Of a stretch of 34,078 nucleotides of DNA, positions 1 to 8,548 are shown piece after piece. A program made the position numbers and the translations under genes. Under the pieces are notes generated by a model, which made no database searches, was not told where the DNA came from, and saw only the letters and a program-made list of their open reading frames with translations. The DNA is from Bacteroidales bacterium. Lineage in GTDB: Bacteria; Bacteroidota; Bacteroidia; Bacteroidales; WCHB1-69. Location of the stretch: the NCBI GenBank assembly GCA_031285725.1, contig JAITVP010000027.1, positions 1-34,078 of the forward strand, given 5' to 3'. Each line of letters begins with the position of its first letter. The stretch's first letter is position 1.

Positions 1-147
1 GGGCGATCGCCCGCCATTCGCCACGGAGGTCAAGCGGCCGCTCTTTCCGTGATGGATCCGGCCGTTCTCTTCCGTATTCAGGGTTAATAAACCGATCATC
101 ACCAAAAGGCAGGCGATGATGCTTTGAAATAGATGCGGTGATCTCAT
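1..147 (-). CDS. N-terminal part of a secreted or membrane-anchored protein (cut by window edge)
   Basis: An open frame runs from an ATG at 147-145 on the minus strand to the left edge, giving 49 residues without a stop. It begins MRSPHLFQSIIACLLVMIGL, a short basic start followed by a hydrophobic stretch of about 15 residues, which looks like a signal peptide or single membrane anchor. The following residues are polar (TEENGRIHHGKSGR). The cysteine in the hydrophobic core is not placed like a lipobox. I recognise no family. The gene diverges from the NlpC/P60 gene; no clean -7 box was found upstream of it. The call rests only on an open frame plus a hydrophobic start, so it is tentative. Confidence 0.45.
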   Translation of the reverse strand, partial: MRSPHLFQSIIACLLVMIGLLTLNTEENGRIHHGKSGRLTSVANGGRSP

Positions 148-257
148 GATGCTTTTTGTTTTATGGTTAGATATTCCGTGTTAAAAAATCACGGTGTAAA
201 AATAGTATATTATTTTAAAAAAACAATGATGTTTTAATTTTTTTCGCACTTTTTCCC

Positions 258-265
258 TATTTTTG
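258..265 (+). promoter_or_regulatory. Bacteroidetes -7 box of the NlpC/P60-rlmN unit
   Basis: TATTTTTG matches the Bacteroidetes primary sigma factor -7 consensus TAnnTTTG. It ends only 17 bases before the GTG at 283, so the leader would be about 10 bases and translation starts almost at the mRNA end. This favours GTG 283 or TTG 277 as start, since anything upstream would not be transcribed. No convincing -33 TTTG is visible in the T-rich stretch before it. Confidence 0.6.
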
Positions 266-282
266 CGTTCAATTTTTTGACT

Positions 283-1059
283 GTGAAAAACATACTGTTT
301 TTTTTCTTTTCCATCGGGTTGTTTGCCACGCTTTCGGCACAATCCGGAAATTTGAAGAATATTGAAAATTACGATGATACAGCACACGGTGAGTGTGCTG
401 TCCTCATTGATTCAATCGTGGATTTCGCTTTGAAACACAAGGGAGCCACTTATAAATATGGTGCGGCCGGCCCCAAATATTTCGATTGTTCGGGATTGGT
501 TTATTACACTTTTAACCATTTCGGCATCAAATTATTTAGAAGTTCGCAGGAACAATATAACAATGGAATCGCCGTGAAACGGGAAGATATTCGGAAAGGC
601 GATTTGGTTTTTTTCAAACGCGGAGAGGGAATTGGCCATGTGGGCATTGTTATTGAAAACAACGACAATGGGCATTTTACTTTCGTGCATGCTTCCACTT
701 ATAAACGGGGCATCTGTATCGACAATTCCGCACGGGAAGGTTACGCAAACAATTATGTCGGTGCCCGCCGCATTATTGTTTGCGATTCGACCATGATGTC
801 CATTCCAGATACTGTTAATACGAAAATAGATACTGTTTTCACACGTTCTTCCGGTATAATCCCAACCGAAAAAAAAGAAATTATAAATACGAATTCTCAA
901 AAAAAAGAGAAAACCATCACCTATGTTGTTAAAAAAGGCGATACACTTTATGGCATCGCCAAAAAACACAACGTGAAAGTGGACGATATTAAGAAGTGGA
1001 ACAACCTGCGGATCGATCGAATCAACATCGGTCAAAAATTGAAAATCAAAAAGAAGTGA
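283..1059 (+). CDS. secreted NlpC/P60 peptidoglycan endopeptidase with LysM domain
   Basis: Probable cell-wall hydrolase cutting the stem peptide of peptidoglycan (D-Glu/DAP type bond by family analogy). Counting from GTG 283 (258 residues): signal peptide about 1-19 ending FATLSA; NlpC/P60 domain about 40-165 with catalytic Cys69 in YFDCSGLVYY, His119 in GIGHVGIV and His136 in FVHAS; a Ser/Thr/Lys-rich linker; and a LysM peptidoglycan-binding domain about 213-258 (YVVKKGDTLYGIAKKHN). GTG 283 is chosen because it gives the normal VKNILFFFF signal start; an in-frame TTG lies two codons earlier at 277. The stop codon overlaps the rlmN start, so both are probably translated from one mRNA. Enzymes with this layout act in cell separation or wall turnover. 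Family assignment is firm; the exact bond cut is inferred. Confidence 0.9.
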   Translation: MKNILFFFFSIGLFATLSAQSGNLKNIENYDDTAHGECAVLIDSIVDFALKHKGATYKYGAAGPKYFDCSGLVYYTFNHFGIKLFRSSQEQYNNGIAVKREDIRKGDLVFFKRGEGIGHVGIVIENNDNGHFTFVHASTYKRGICIDNSAREGYANNYVGARRIIVCDSTMMSIPDTVNTKIDTVFTRSSGIIPTEKKEIINTNSQKKEKTITYVVKKGDTLYGIAKKHNVKVDDIKKWNNLRIDRINIGQKLKIKKK

Positions 1060-2123
1060 TGATGAGAACGAAACCCGATATCCGGTATATTTCCGAAGAG
1101 GAGCTGGGCCTGTTTCTGAAAGAGAACGGCGAGAGCGCTTTCCGGCTAAAACAGATCAAGGAGTGGCTTTGGAAGAAAGGGGCTGTTTGTTTCAACGAGA
1201 TGACCAACCTCTCTGTTGTCCTCCGGGAGAAGTTGACAACAGCGTTTACGTTTCAAAACCTGACGATATCCCAAGAACTACAAAGCTGCGATGGCACAGT
1301 AAAGTTTGTTTTTACATTGCACGACAACCGGAAAATCGAAGGGGTGCTAATTCCCTCCCCTGACCGGGTCACTACCTGCCTCTCTTCGCAAGTGGGTTGT
1401 CCGCTGGGCTGCCAATTCTGTGCCACGGGCACGATGGGTTTCACCCGCAACTTACATTTCACGGAGATCTGGGACCAGTTTAACGTAATGAACCGCAAAG
1501 CGTTGGAATACTACGGAAAGGAGATTACCAACATCGTCTACATGGGAATGGGCGAACCGCTGCTGAACTACGACAATGTGATGATGTCGATTCAACTGCT
1601 CTCCACTGAATCCGGCAAGGGAATGTCGTCCTCACGCATCACCCTCTCCACCGTGGGAATTACAAAGGGTATCCGACAACTTGCCGATGACGGGTTCAAA
1701 GCCGGATTGGCCATCTCGCTCCACAGTGCCGATGAAGAGATCCGAAAACGAATCATGCCAGTGACAAAAACAAATTCATTAGTTGAACTGCAAAACGTTC
1801 TCCGCTATTTCGTGGAGAAGACCGGCAAACGGATTACTTTTGAATACATCATGCTCCACGGGATCAACGATTCATTAGACGATGCCGAAAAATTAGCCCG
1901 CTACTGCAAATCTTTCCCCGTGAAAATCAATATTATAGAATACAACTCCACCGACAGTTTTTTCAAAGGTTCCCCACAAAAAACCGTAGATACTTTCGTC
2001 CGTTTTCTCGAATCCCGAAACCTCATCGTCAACATCCGCAAAAGCAAGGGACAAGATATCCGGGCAGCGTGCGGACAATTGGTGAAGAGAGTTCAAGAGT
2101 TCAAAGATTCAAAAGTTCAGTAA
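1059..2123 (+). CDS. rlmN: dual-specificity RNA methyltransferase RlmN (23S rRNA A2503 / tRNA A37)
   Basis: Radical SAM enzyme that methylates C2 of A2503 in 23S rRNA and, in family members, A37 of tRNAs. From ATG 1059 it has 354 residues. The 4Fe-4S motif CxxxCxxC is Cys114, Cys118, Cys121 (GCPLGCQFCATG). The GEP-like SAM motif is in MGMGEPLLNYD about 163-173. The two cysteines of the ping-pong mechanism are present: Cys107 (TTCLSSQ, seven residues before the cluster, as in E. coli Cys118) and Cys338 (DIRAACGQL, equivalent to E. coli Cys355). The ATG at 1059 overlaps the TGA of the previous gene by one base; a second ATG at 1062 is equally possible. A longer in-frame start at 996 lies inside the upstream coding region and is rejected. 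The last codons sit in the left arm of a terminator-like hairpin. Confidence 0.96.
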   Translation: MMRTKPDIRYISEEELGLFLKENGESAFRLKQIKEWLWKKGAVCFNEMTNLSVVLREKLTTAFTFQNLTISQELQSCDGTVKFVFTLHDNRKIEGVLIPSPDRVTTCLSSQVGCPLGCQFCATGTMGFTRNLHFTEIWDQFNVMNRKALEYYGKEITNIVYMGMGEPLLNYDNVMMSIQLLSTESGKGMSSSRITLSTVGITKGIRQLADDGFKAGLAISLHSADEEIRKRIMPVTKTNSLVELQNVLRYFVEKTGKRITFEYIMLHGINDSLDDAEKLARYCKSFPVKINIIEYNSTDSFFKGSPQKTVDTFVRFLESRNLIVNIRKSKGQDIRAACGQLVKRVQEFKDSKVQ

Positions 2124-2150
2124 TGTAATGGTTTATTGAATCTTTGAACT
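2098..2150. terminator. AT-rich inverted repeat at the rlmN / hydF-remnant convergence
   Basis: AGTTCAAAGATTCAA at 2098-2112 is the exact reverse complement of 2136-2150, with a 23-base loop and a pyrimidine-rich tail (TCTTCTTTCC) on the plus side. It spans the rlmN stop codon and lies between convergent transcription units, so a bidirectional terminator is the simplest reading. It is not GC-rich, so it may instead be a small repeat element. Confidence 0.5.
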
Positions 2151-2188
2151 TCTTCTTTCCTATCCACGTAATGTGTGTGCAACGGCTC

Positions 2189-2338
2189 GGTGAGGTCGGC
2201 GGTGAAGTCGGTGTCCAACACGGAATTGAAACCCAATTTTCTCAGGGCGGCGGCCATCTTACCGGTCACGATCTCGCCGTGTGGTAATCCTAGATCTTCG
2301 CCGAGAGCGATACGCACAGCGGGTGCGGTTTGCATTTG
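2189..2338 (-). pseudogene. remnant of [FeFe]-hydrogenase catalytic subunit (H-cluster domain fragment)
   Basis: Directly after the hydF stop, minus-strand residues MQTAPAVRIALGEDLGLPHG followed by EIVTGKMAAALRKLGF and DTDFTADLT match from memory the stretch just inside the H-cluster domain of HydA-type hydrogenases (xxAPAVRVALGEEFG...GxxVTGKMVAALRxLGFDxVFDTxFAADLT). The match stops at ADLT, exactly where intact proteins continue IMEE, and no H-cluster cysteine motif follows; the frame then runs through unrelated residues to a stop at 2117. No start signal of its own is visible: the frame is open into the hydF tail. It is therefore an internal fragment of about 50 residues, broken on both sides. 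What it tells us is that a hydA gene once lay downstream of hydF or was rearranged into this site. Confidence 0.75.
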
Positions 2339-2340
2339 TG

Positions 2341-3561
2341 CTATGTCAGAATTTCGTTTTGTTCGATAAAAATAGCAACCGCCCGATGAAAAATACCATG
2401 CATATAAGCAATGGCCATACCGTAGTTTGTCACCGGAATACCTTGATCCACAGCTTGTTTCATACGATTAAGCAATTGCTTTCGGGTGAACATGCAGCCC
2501 CCGCACTGGATGACGATAGCATACTCGCCCATATCATGCTTGGTCTGCTGGAAACTGCTCACCACCTCAAACTCAAGGCTTTTTCCGGTGAATTTCCGCA
2601 GCCAGTTGGGGATTTTAAACCGCCCGATGTCGTCGCAGTTCACGTGGTGCGAACAGCTCTCAAAAATCAACACCTTGTCGCCGTCTTTGAGATTTTTAAG
2701 GTGAGGGGTTCCTTTCAAATAAGTCTCAAAGTCACCTTTCAAGCGGGCAAACAAAATACTGAAACCGGTCAGTGGAATATCGGAGGGAACGATTTTATCC
2801 ACTTGGTTGAAAATTTGACTATCGGTCACCACCAATTTGGGACGAATGCCGCTATTTTTTAGGAAAAAGTCAAGTTCTTCCAACTGCAAGACAATGCTGA
2901 TCGCATGGTGATCCAGCATGTCACGGATCGCCATTACTTGAGGGAGAATCAGCCGTCCTTCGGGCGCCTCGTTGTCGATGGGGGTCACAAGCAAGGCTAT
3001 CTCTTTTTCCGAAATGATGCTTTCAAAAAGGGTCACGGATTGATATGCGGAAGATGGAATCGTGTTTTTCAGTAATTGAATGATATCCGGTAGATTTGCG
3101 GGCTGAAGATTACTATATTCTATAATCCTCGCATCCGTATATTCTGAAATAAGATTTTGTGTCTCTTCAGATAATGCTTCCTGGTCGCTTTTATTATGAA
3201 CGATGAAAAACGGGATGTCCAGGTCATTAAATTTGTTAATCAAGTCGATTTCGAACTCACCAAACTGATTGTTGGCGATGACCAAAATGGCACAATCGAT
3301 GATACTGAGGATGTCCAGCGTTTTCCGCACTCGTTTTCCGCCCAACTCGCCCACGTCATCAATGCCGGCGGTGTCGATCACGATGGCTGGTCCGATTCCG
3401 AAAATCTCGATTGATTTTTTGACCGGATCGGTCGTCGTGCCCGGCTGATCGGAGACAATGGCTACCTCTTGGTCTACCAAACGATTGATAAACGAACTTT
3501 TCCCGTTGTTACGTCGGCCGAAAACAGCAATGTGTGGTTTAAGATCACGTCCTTTACTCAT
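2341..3561 (-). CDS. hydF: [FeFe]-hydrogenase maturation GTPase HydF
   Basis: Scaffold that carries the 2Fe subcluster precursor made with HydE and HydG and delivers it to apo-hydrogenase. The 406 residues contain an N-terminal GTPase domain: P-loop GRRNNGKSS 15-23, DTAG 63-66 and NKSD 123-126; a middle dimerisation domain; and a C-terminal Fe-S domain with Cys303-x-His305 (SCSHHVNC) and Cys353-x-x-Cys356 (IQCGGCM). The residue before Cys353 is Gln, where many homologues have His. Length is normal for the family and no frame break is seen, so the gene looks intact. ATG 3561 is preceded by two candidate promoters. Neither hydE, hydG nor a complete hydA lies in the window; only a hydA fragment follows. 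Function is known for the family; activity here depends on genes outside the window. Confidence 0.95.
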   Translation of the reverse strand: MSKGRDLKPHIAVFGRRNNGKSSFINRLVDQEVAIVSDQPGTTTDPVKKSIEIFGIGPAIVIDTAGIDDVGELGGKRVRKTLDILSIIDCAILVIANNQFGEFEIDLINKFNDLDIPFFIVHNKSDQEALSEETQNLISEYTDARIIEYSNLQPANLPDIIQLLKNTIPSSAYQSVTLFESIISEKEIALLVTPIDNEAPEGRLILPQVMAIRDMLDHHAISIVLQLEELDFFLKNSGIRPKLVVTDSQIFNQVDKIVPSDIPLTGFSILFARLKGDFETYLKGTPHLKNLKDGDKVLIFESCSHHVNCDDIGRFKIPNWLRKFTGKSLEFEVVSSFQQTKHDMGEYAIVIQCGGCMFTRKQLLNRMKQAVDQGIPVTNYGMAIAYMHGIFHRAVAIFIEQNEILT

Positions 3562-3591
3562 GGTAATAATTTTAATTATCCTTTGCTATTC

Positions 3592-3599
3592 CAAAGATA
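3592..3599 (-). promoter_or_regulatory. -7 box upstream of hydF (proximal)
   Basis: On the minus strand this reads TATCTTTG, matching TAnnTTTG, 31 bases upstream of the hydF ATG. The leader would be about 25 bases. Confidence 0.5.
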
Positions 3600-3641
3600 A
3601 AAGAAATAGTAAATGGATCTGTTTTTACTTCATCAAGCCCG

Positions 3642-3649
3642 CAAATATA
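3642..3649 (-). promoter_or_regulatory. -7 box upstream of hydF (distal)
   Basis: On the minus strand this reads TATATTTG followed by CGGGC, the same -7 box seen before other genes here. It lies 50 bases upstream of the proximal hydF box, suggesting tandem promoters. Nothing else is evident in 3562-3729. Confidence 0.45.
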
Positions 3650-3729
3650 CAAAAATTAATGGTTGGTTGTTGTCATGAGAAATCTCGTCACACACCCACA
3701 GAATACGCATTTCTACCGAACGGAAATCC

Positions 3730-6700
3730 TTAATTCTTTACCACCTTCTTCATGGCCACTCCCTTATCCGTCGCTATTTTTAAGAAATAGACACCAGCGG
3801 AAAGGTGTGACAAGTCAATGGAGAGATCGGAATCAAGAGATAAGAGGTGGAGTTCTTTGCCATACATGTCAAAAATCCTAATGCCCTCAATTTTTAATTC
3901 ATAACTTTTAATTTTCAATTCTCCTGTCGTCGGGTTAGGATATACTTCCATATACTTGCTTGGGTCGTAGATTTCGATGCCCACCGCAAAGACCACTTCA
4001 ATGGTGTGGTCTGCTCGTACATCGACGAAAGTGTAGGAGTTGTCAGGTTCCCACTCGCTTTCTTCGCCATCAATAAGTACCGCTTGTACGATTTGATCAA
4101 CACCGGGGGTAAACTCGAAACGTTGCGCCCCGCCTTCCACTACCGTCACCGTCGTTGACGGGGTGATAGTCCCGGTGCCGTTCACAGAGGGTTCGATGGT
4201 GTAGCGCATCGAATCCCTTGGTGTAGTGAAGGTAAGTGTGATGTATTCGCTTTCGTTGACGGTGTCGCATACCGCTTTTACGCGTACTTCGTAATCTCTT
4301 TCCGGTTGCACGTTAAGGGTTGCCGTGTCCGTGGTCGCTTGTTGCGAGTCGTAATCGGTACCTCCTACCTCACGGTGTTCCACGATCCAAGTGGTTTCGA
4401 TTCCGCCCGCCGTCCAAGTGACGGTTGCAGAAGTAGGTTGGATAGCAGAGACAGCGAGATTGGTGGGTGTATAACACTCTATTTCTGGTATGCGGTAAAT
4501 ACTGATGTCGTCAATACTTACGGAAAAGTCTGTTCCGCTCTTATACCAATGAAAAGCAAGATATTGCGCATCGGAGGGAATCGTGTAGCCAGAAAGGACG
4601 ATGGTGTCTCTGGTTATTGACGAGTTTCCGGTAATCGTTGCCAATTGCGTGAACGTTGACGTATCCATGTTATCGGTCATATAACCGAGATAAAGCGTTC
4701 CGTAGGTCGCATTTTCAAAACGATAGGCGAAGGCAAGGATAAGCGAGTCCAACGGCAGATTCATTTTCGGAAGCGCCACATACGAATTAGGTCCGGCCGA
4801 ACTGGAAGTGAATGTCAAACATTGTGAGCCCGAAGCGGGATAGTGGTAGGTTCCCGAATTGGTGATGTGGGGAGGGTAATAGTTGGTATTCGTGGAGTGC
4901 GCTCTCCAGCAAGGGGGGGCAAAGCCACGGTTGTTGATCGTTGTGCTGACCGGAACATCGTAGCTGTCGAAATTTTCGAAATAGGGTACTTCCATCGCTG
5001 TTAAACAAGCCGTGGGAAGGGTCACGCTGTTTAAACTCCATTCGCTCACATCGGATTGACCGCAATCGGCGCGGACATAAAAAGTGTAGAAAGCATCTTC
5101 TTCCAATGAACTGAAAACGTAGGAGTTGGTCGTAGTAGTCACGGTAGTGGTCGCAACTTCCGGATCAAACGCCCGACTCTGATCGTAAGCGATTTCCCAC
5201 TCTTCCACATTGTCGTTGTCATTCCACGATACTGTCACTTCTCCGGTCGTTTCATCCACCGTGGCGGTAAGTCCGGTGGGAGGCAAACAACTCGGCACCC
5301 ATTGCACGACCACATTGTCGATGTTGACAAAAGTTTCGTCAAGGGTGAAGAGTCTGAAAGCGATGTATTTTCCTGTACCCGCATATTCACTCATATACAC
5401 CGTGACATCTTCCCATACTTCCAGCGACGATGGTGTCACCAATTCAATCAATGTGAACGTTGACATATCGGTAGGATCGGTCATCACGCCAACTTCGATA
5501 CCATCCGAAGAATACTCCGCATAGATTTTGAAGTTAACTTCGAGAAGGGAAACATCCACGGTTTGATCGAATCCCGTCATGATAGCCACCACATCGGAAT
5601 AACTGTCTCCCTCAAATTCAAGGGAATATGAGCCGCCAAATCCCACATAATCATCAATATAAGGTATTCCATAATAGATATCATACGTGTTTATTCTTTC
5701 CCAGCAATCCACATACGGATCATCATCATTTCCCCATGCTTCAAAATTTTGAGAATACGGGAGATCTGTGGACGTAAGTAATTCGCACTCCATGGTGAAG
5801 GTGAACACCGTGGACCAAACCGTGGTGTCATCATCGCATACCGATTTTAAATAGACATCATACCCAGCGGCTGCGGTTAATCCCGTCAATTGATAGGTTT
5901 CACTTCCATAGTGAGAAATGATATTGGTCGTGGTATCGGGATTAAAACCGGTGTGACCGTAAGCGATCAAATACTCATCGGGCGAGTTTTGCCCAAAGAA
6001 ATTCCATGTCAGATCAATGCTGCTGGTCGTCAAATCGGAATAGCCGACATGGATAGGTGCGCTGCAATCCAGAATAGTCTCAATAGATATGTCATCAATA
6101 TACATATACCATCCATCTGTGCTGGAAGGCGGTACTCTAAACGCAATGAACGCATTGCCGGTATAGGCCGACAAATCTACTTCATAGAGCGTGTATGTTC
6201 TGTGTGAAATAATTTGCATCGGAAGAAGTGTGTCGGTGAAATTTGCCAGCATGATACCCGTATTGGAGAGCAATACTTCAAATGCATCCGGCTCCGAAGC
6301 ATTGTAAACCCTAGTGTAAAATTTCAGCATCTCGCTTCCTGTCAATGCTATTTGCGGGGAGATCAGGTAGTCGTCATTGTCTCCTTCTAACCAATTCGTG
6401 TAGATTCTATACGAATAGCTTCCTGTGCGGGCGTATGTGGTGTCGCTGTATCTGCTCCAGGTTGTGCCATCTTGATTGGCGTCAATGATTGTCCAGCACG
6501 TGCGGGTGGATGAGGTGTCCTCGAAAGATTCCACCAGCGGAAATTCCGTGATGGGATTGCAAAGCGTTGTAAAGGTGAAGTTTCCAAGAATAGAACTGAT
6601 TCCATCCCCGCAAATGGACACCACATAATAAGTATAGGTAGTTGATGGAGTCAATCCGGTCACCGTGTATTCGTCATCCACTAAATCCGAAATATTGATT

Positions 6701-8352
6701 TCCGCGGAATCTATTGCCGACATGGAAGCCCAATAATATAGCTTCATGTCAGTTGTGTTTTCAGTGTAATCAAAATCAAACGTGACATTATCCGATTGTA
6801 AATCCGTAATCGTCATGGCGAGAATGGATTCGCAAGCCACTATATCAATGGAGATGTTGTCTATGGCGATGGGCGGATTGTTGGTTACGCCATTGTCATT
6901 TTCCCAATAAAAAATCAAATTGTAGAGCCCCGGCTCGCTAATCAGGAAATTTACTTGTTTTGCGTGCCAGTTGGTATCTGCATTTAAATAGCTACTGCCG
7001 TATAAGTTGATCCAATCCGATGAAGCAGGGGTGAAACCCGCTGCGAAATTAGCGGAATAGGGAGCTATCCACACCGCAGCGTAGTCATAATTCGTTTCAC
7101 CCATACATTTCCAATCATAGCTGATCAGATACTCTCCCGGATCATCAAATTGAACAGTCTTGTATGCGTAAACATTTATCGAAGAGGCGGAAATATAGTC
7201 ATGGCTCGATCCATTGTTTGAAATATAGAGACTTGACGTGCTGCCGGCAGGCTGCGCCGAGGTCGCAGCACCCACGATCCATTGATTTCCTTGTGTTTCA
7301 TTTTTAAACAAAAAATCACCGTCTCCACTTTCAAAATCTTCCTCGTAGGGAACGAGAGCCGGATTCTGCGGCGTGATGAACGGGAAAAGATAGGAACTGC
7401 TTGTGTCTATGTCGGTGCACAATGTCCGGATGCGAAAAATGTATGAAGTGTTAATAGTCAAGTCGCCCGAATAAAAAACATACTCATTGTCGGTGATAAA
7501 TTCTTCGGTGTTCCAATCGGTATCTTCTTCTGCCCTATAAGAGACAAGCCATCCCAAAACATTGTCATTTTCCCCCCAGTTTAGGGTGGCGGAAGTTGGT
7601 GTGATCTCCGCCATGGCAATGTCGGAAGTTCTGCTACAGCTAGCTAGTTCAAAAGTGTAGGTTGTTCCGGAAACTAAATAAGCAATGTCAAATTCATCGA
7701 TGAGGTTGTTTGCCGAAGTGATGGAATGGCTGATCTGTCCAAAACCAGCGGGGGTGACACTCAAAAAGTGGGTTGTCCCGCCGCTGAAATTATTGATCCC
7801 AATCGATGCGGAAGGGTAAATATAATAGTAGGTGTCTTGAAAACCGGAACCGTAAACGAATTCAATTATATTTGATGTTTCGTACAGCTTCACTTGGAAA
7901 TCAAAATCCCCATCCTCACTATATTGTTCGTACAGACCCTCAAACTGGATGGTCACGATCCGGTTGGGCGAAGTGCCCGTCGTGGCATGTAAGATAGATG
8001 CATTTGCATAATACACCATCAAATCATCCCAATAAGGCGCCAACACATTACGGGTATAATCTGAATTTGAGAGATCATTGTCAAAGTAGGTCATTCCGGT
8101 GAATGACAGCATTCCGTTGGTGGAAGCTGTGATAGAATTGTAACTTGTTCCGCAGTAAGTAAATGCGAAAGGGAGAGTGAACGTAGCTTCGCCGTCATCT
8201 TCGTCATCCATGTTCAGGTAGGTTCCCATGATAGGGACGTAAGTCCCGAGAGAGGCCGAAACCTCATAATCACTTGCCATTTGCGCAAATCCCGTATTCA
8301 AGCAAAAGATGCTCAAAAACAAAATCAGCATTCCAATAAAAGTCTTTTTCAT
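3730..8352 (-). CDS. giant secreted multidomain protein (FN3 and jelly-roll modules) with T9SS type A sorting domain
   Basis: Surface or secreted protein of 1540 residues, exported by Sec and then the T9SS. From ATG 8352: signal peptide 1-24 (MKKTFIG...GFAQ); a beta-rich N-terminal region about 25-235; then fibronectin type III domains about 238-328, 508-597, 763-855, 1021-1116 and 1292-1378, alternating with four jelly-roll modules of the MAM / choice-of-anchor J kind (about 333-507, 605-762, 862-1020, 1120-1290), each opening with a motif like PYEEDFES and ending with a motif like IDDISI; a small beta domain 1382-1458; and a sorting domain 1462-1540 with VYPNPTTGELKI, GVYFLKI and terminal KKVVKN. 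No catalytic domain is recognisable, so adhesion or glycan binding is only an inference. Upstream in-frame ATGs at 8373 and 8496 exist, but only 8352 opens with a proper signal peptide. A leader of about 130 bases separates it from its promoter. Confidence 0.9.
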   Translation of the reverse strand: MKKTFIGMLILFLSIFCLNTGFAQMASDYEVSASLGTYVPIMGTYLNMDDEDDGEATFTLPFAFTYCGTSYNSITASTNGMLSFTGMTYFDNDLSNSDYTRNVLAPYWDDLMVYYANASILHATTGTSPNRIVTIQFEGLYEQYSEDGDFDFQVKLYETSNIIEFVYGSGFQDTYYYIYPSASIGINNFSGGTTHFLSVTPAGFGQISHSITSANNLIDEFDIAYLVSGTTYTFELASCSRTSDIAMAEITPTSATLNWGENDNVLGWLVSYRAEEDTDWNTEEFITDNEYVFYSGDLTINTSYIFRIRTLCTDIDTSSSYLFPFITPQNPALVPYEEDFESGDGDFLFKNETQGNQWIVGAATSAQPAGSTSSLYISNNGSSHDYISASSINVYAYKTVQFDDPGEYLISYDWKCMGETNYDYAAVWIAPYSANFAAGFTPASSDWINLYGSSYLNADTNWHAKQVNFLISEPGLYNLIFYWENDNGVTNNPPIAIDNISIDIVACESILAMTITDLQSDNVTFDFDYTENTTDMKLYYWASMSAIDSAEINISDLVDDEYTVTGLTPSTTYTYYVVSICGDGISSILGNFTFTTLCNPITEFPLVESFEDTSSTRTCWTIIDANQDGTTWSRYSDTTYARTGSYSYRIYTNWLEGDNDDYLISPQIALTGSEMLKFYTRVYNASEPDAFEVLLSNTGIMLANFTDTLLPMQIISHRTYTLYEVDLSAYTGNAFIAFRVPPSSTDGWYMYIDDISIETILDCSAPIHVGYSDLTTSSIDLTWNFFGQNSPDEYLIAYGHTGFNPDTTTNIISHYGSETYQLTGLTAAAGYDVYLKSVCDDDTTVWSTVFTFTMECELLTSTDLPYSQNFEAWGNDDDPYVDCWERINTYDIYYGIPYIDDYVGFGGSYSLEFEGDSYSDVVAIMTGFDQTVDVSLLEVNFKIYAEYSSDGIEVGVMTDPTDMSTFTLIELVTPSSLEVWEDVTVYMSEYAGTGKYIAFRLFTLDETFVNIDNVVVQWVPSCLPPTGLTATVDETTGEVTVSWNDNDNVEEWEIAYDQSRAFDPEVATTTVTTTTNSYVFSSLEEDAFYTFYVRADCGQSDVSEWSLNSVTLPTACLTAMEVPYFENFDSYDVPVSTTINNRGFAPPCWRAHSTNTNYYPPHITNSGTYHYPASGSQCLTFTSSSAGPNSYVALPKMNLPLDSLILAFAYRFENATYGTLYLGYMTDNMDTSTFTQLATITGNSSITRDTIVLSGYTIPSDAQYLAFHWYKSGTDFSVSIDDISIYRIPEIECYTPTNLAVSAIQPTSATVTWTAGGIETTWIVEHREVGGTDYDSQQATTDTATLNVQPERDYEVRVKAVCDTVNESEYITLTFTTPRDSMRYTIEPSVNGTGTITPSTTVTVVEGGAQRFEFTPGVDQIVQAVLIDGEESEWEPDNSYTFVDVRADHTIEVVFAVGIEIYDPSKYMEVYPNPTTGELKIKSYELKIEGIRIFDMYGKELHLLSLDSDLSIDLSHLSAGVYFLKIATDKGVAMKKVVKN

Positions 8353-8485
8353 AATATGTTGGTTTTCGTTCATAAATATATTGATTTGTGTGTTTTCTAA
8401 GTAGAAGATTGATATATAAAATAAAAAAACGCATATATCATAACCGAATATGAACAAAATAAAATCCCTTCTTTCAACGAATGGG

Positions 8486-8493
8486 CAAATATA
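8486..8493 (-). promoter_or_regulatory. -7 box of the giant T9SS cargo gene
   Basis: The minus strand reads TATATTTG followed by CCC. It lies 134 bases before the chosen ATG, giving an unusually long leader compared with other genes of this window. The box starts inside the upstream in-frame extension, which argues against the start at 8496. Confidence 0.55.
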
Positions 8494-8548
8494 CAAAATA
8501 ATTTGTTATAAGCAACAAAAAATGATTTTTGTATTTTTATTTCCACTT

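Noticed and set aside
176-194. CCGTG / CACGG hairpin between the first two genes
   Set aside because: Only five paired bases in an AT-rich divergent region; too weak to call a terminator or operator.
532-1035. 167-codon minus-strand frame across the NlpC/P60 gene
   Set aside because: Antisense shadow of a gene with clear NlpC/P60 and LysM domains; no family resemblance and no promoter.
2281-2862. 193-codon plus-strand frame over the hydF 3' end
   Set aside because: Antisense to the Fe-S domain of hydF, which carries the conserved cysteines on the minus strand.
8353-8496. N-terminal extension of the T9SS giant to 8496
   Set aside because: The extension covers the -7 box and lacks a signal peptide; MKKTFIGMLILFLSI at 8352 is a normal one.
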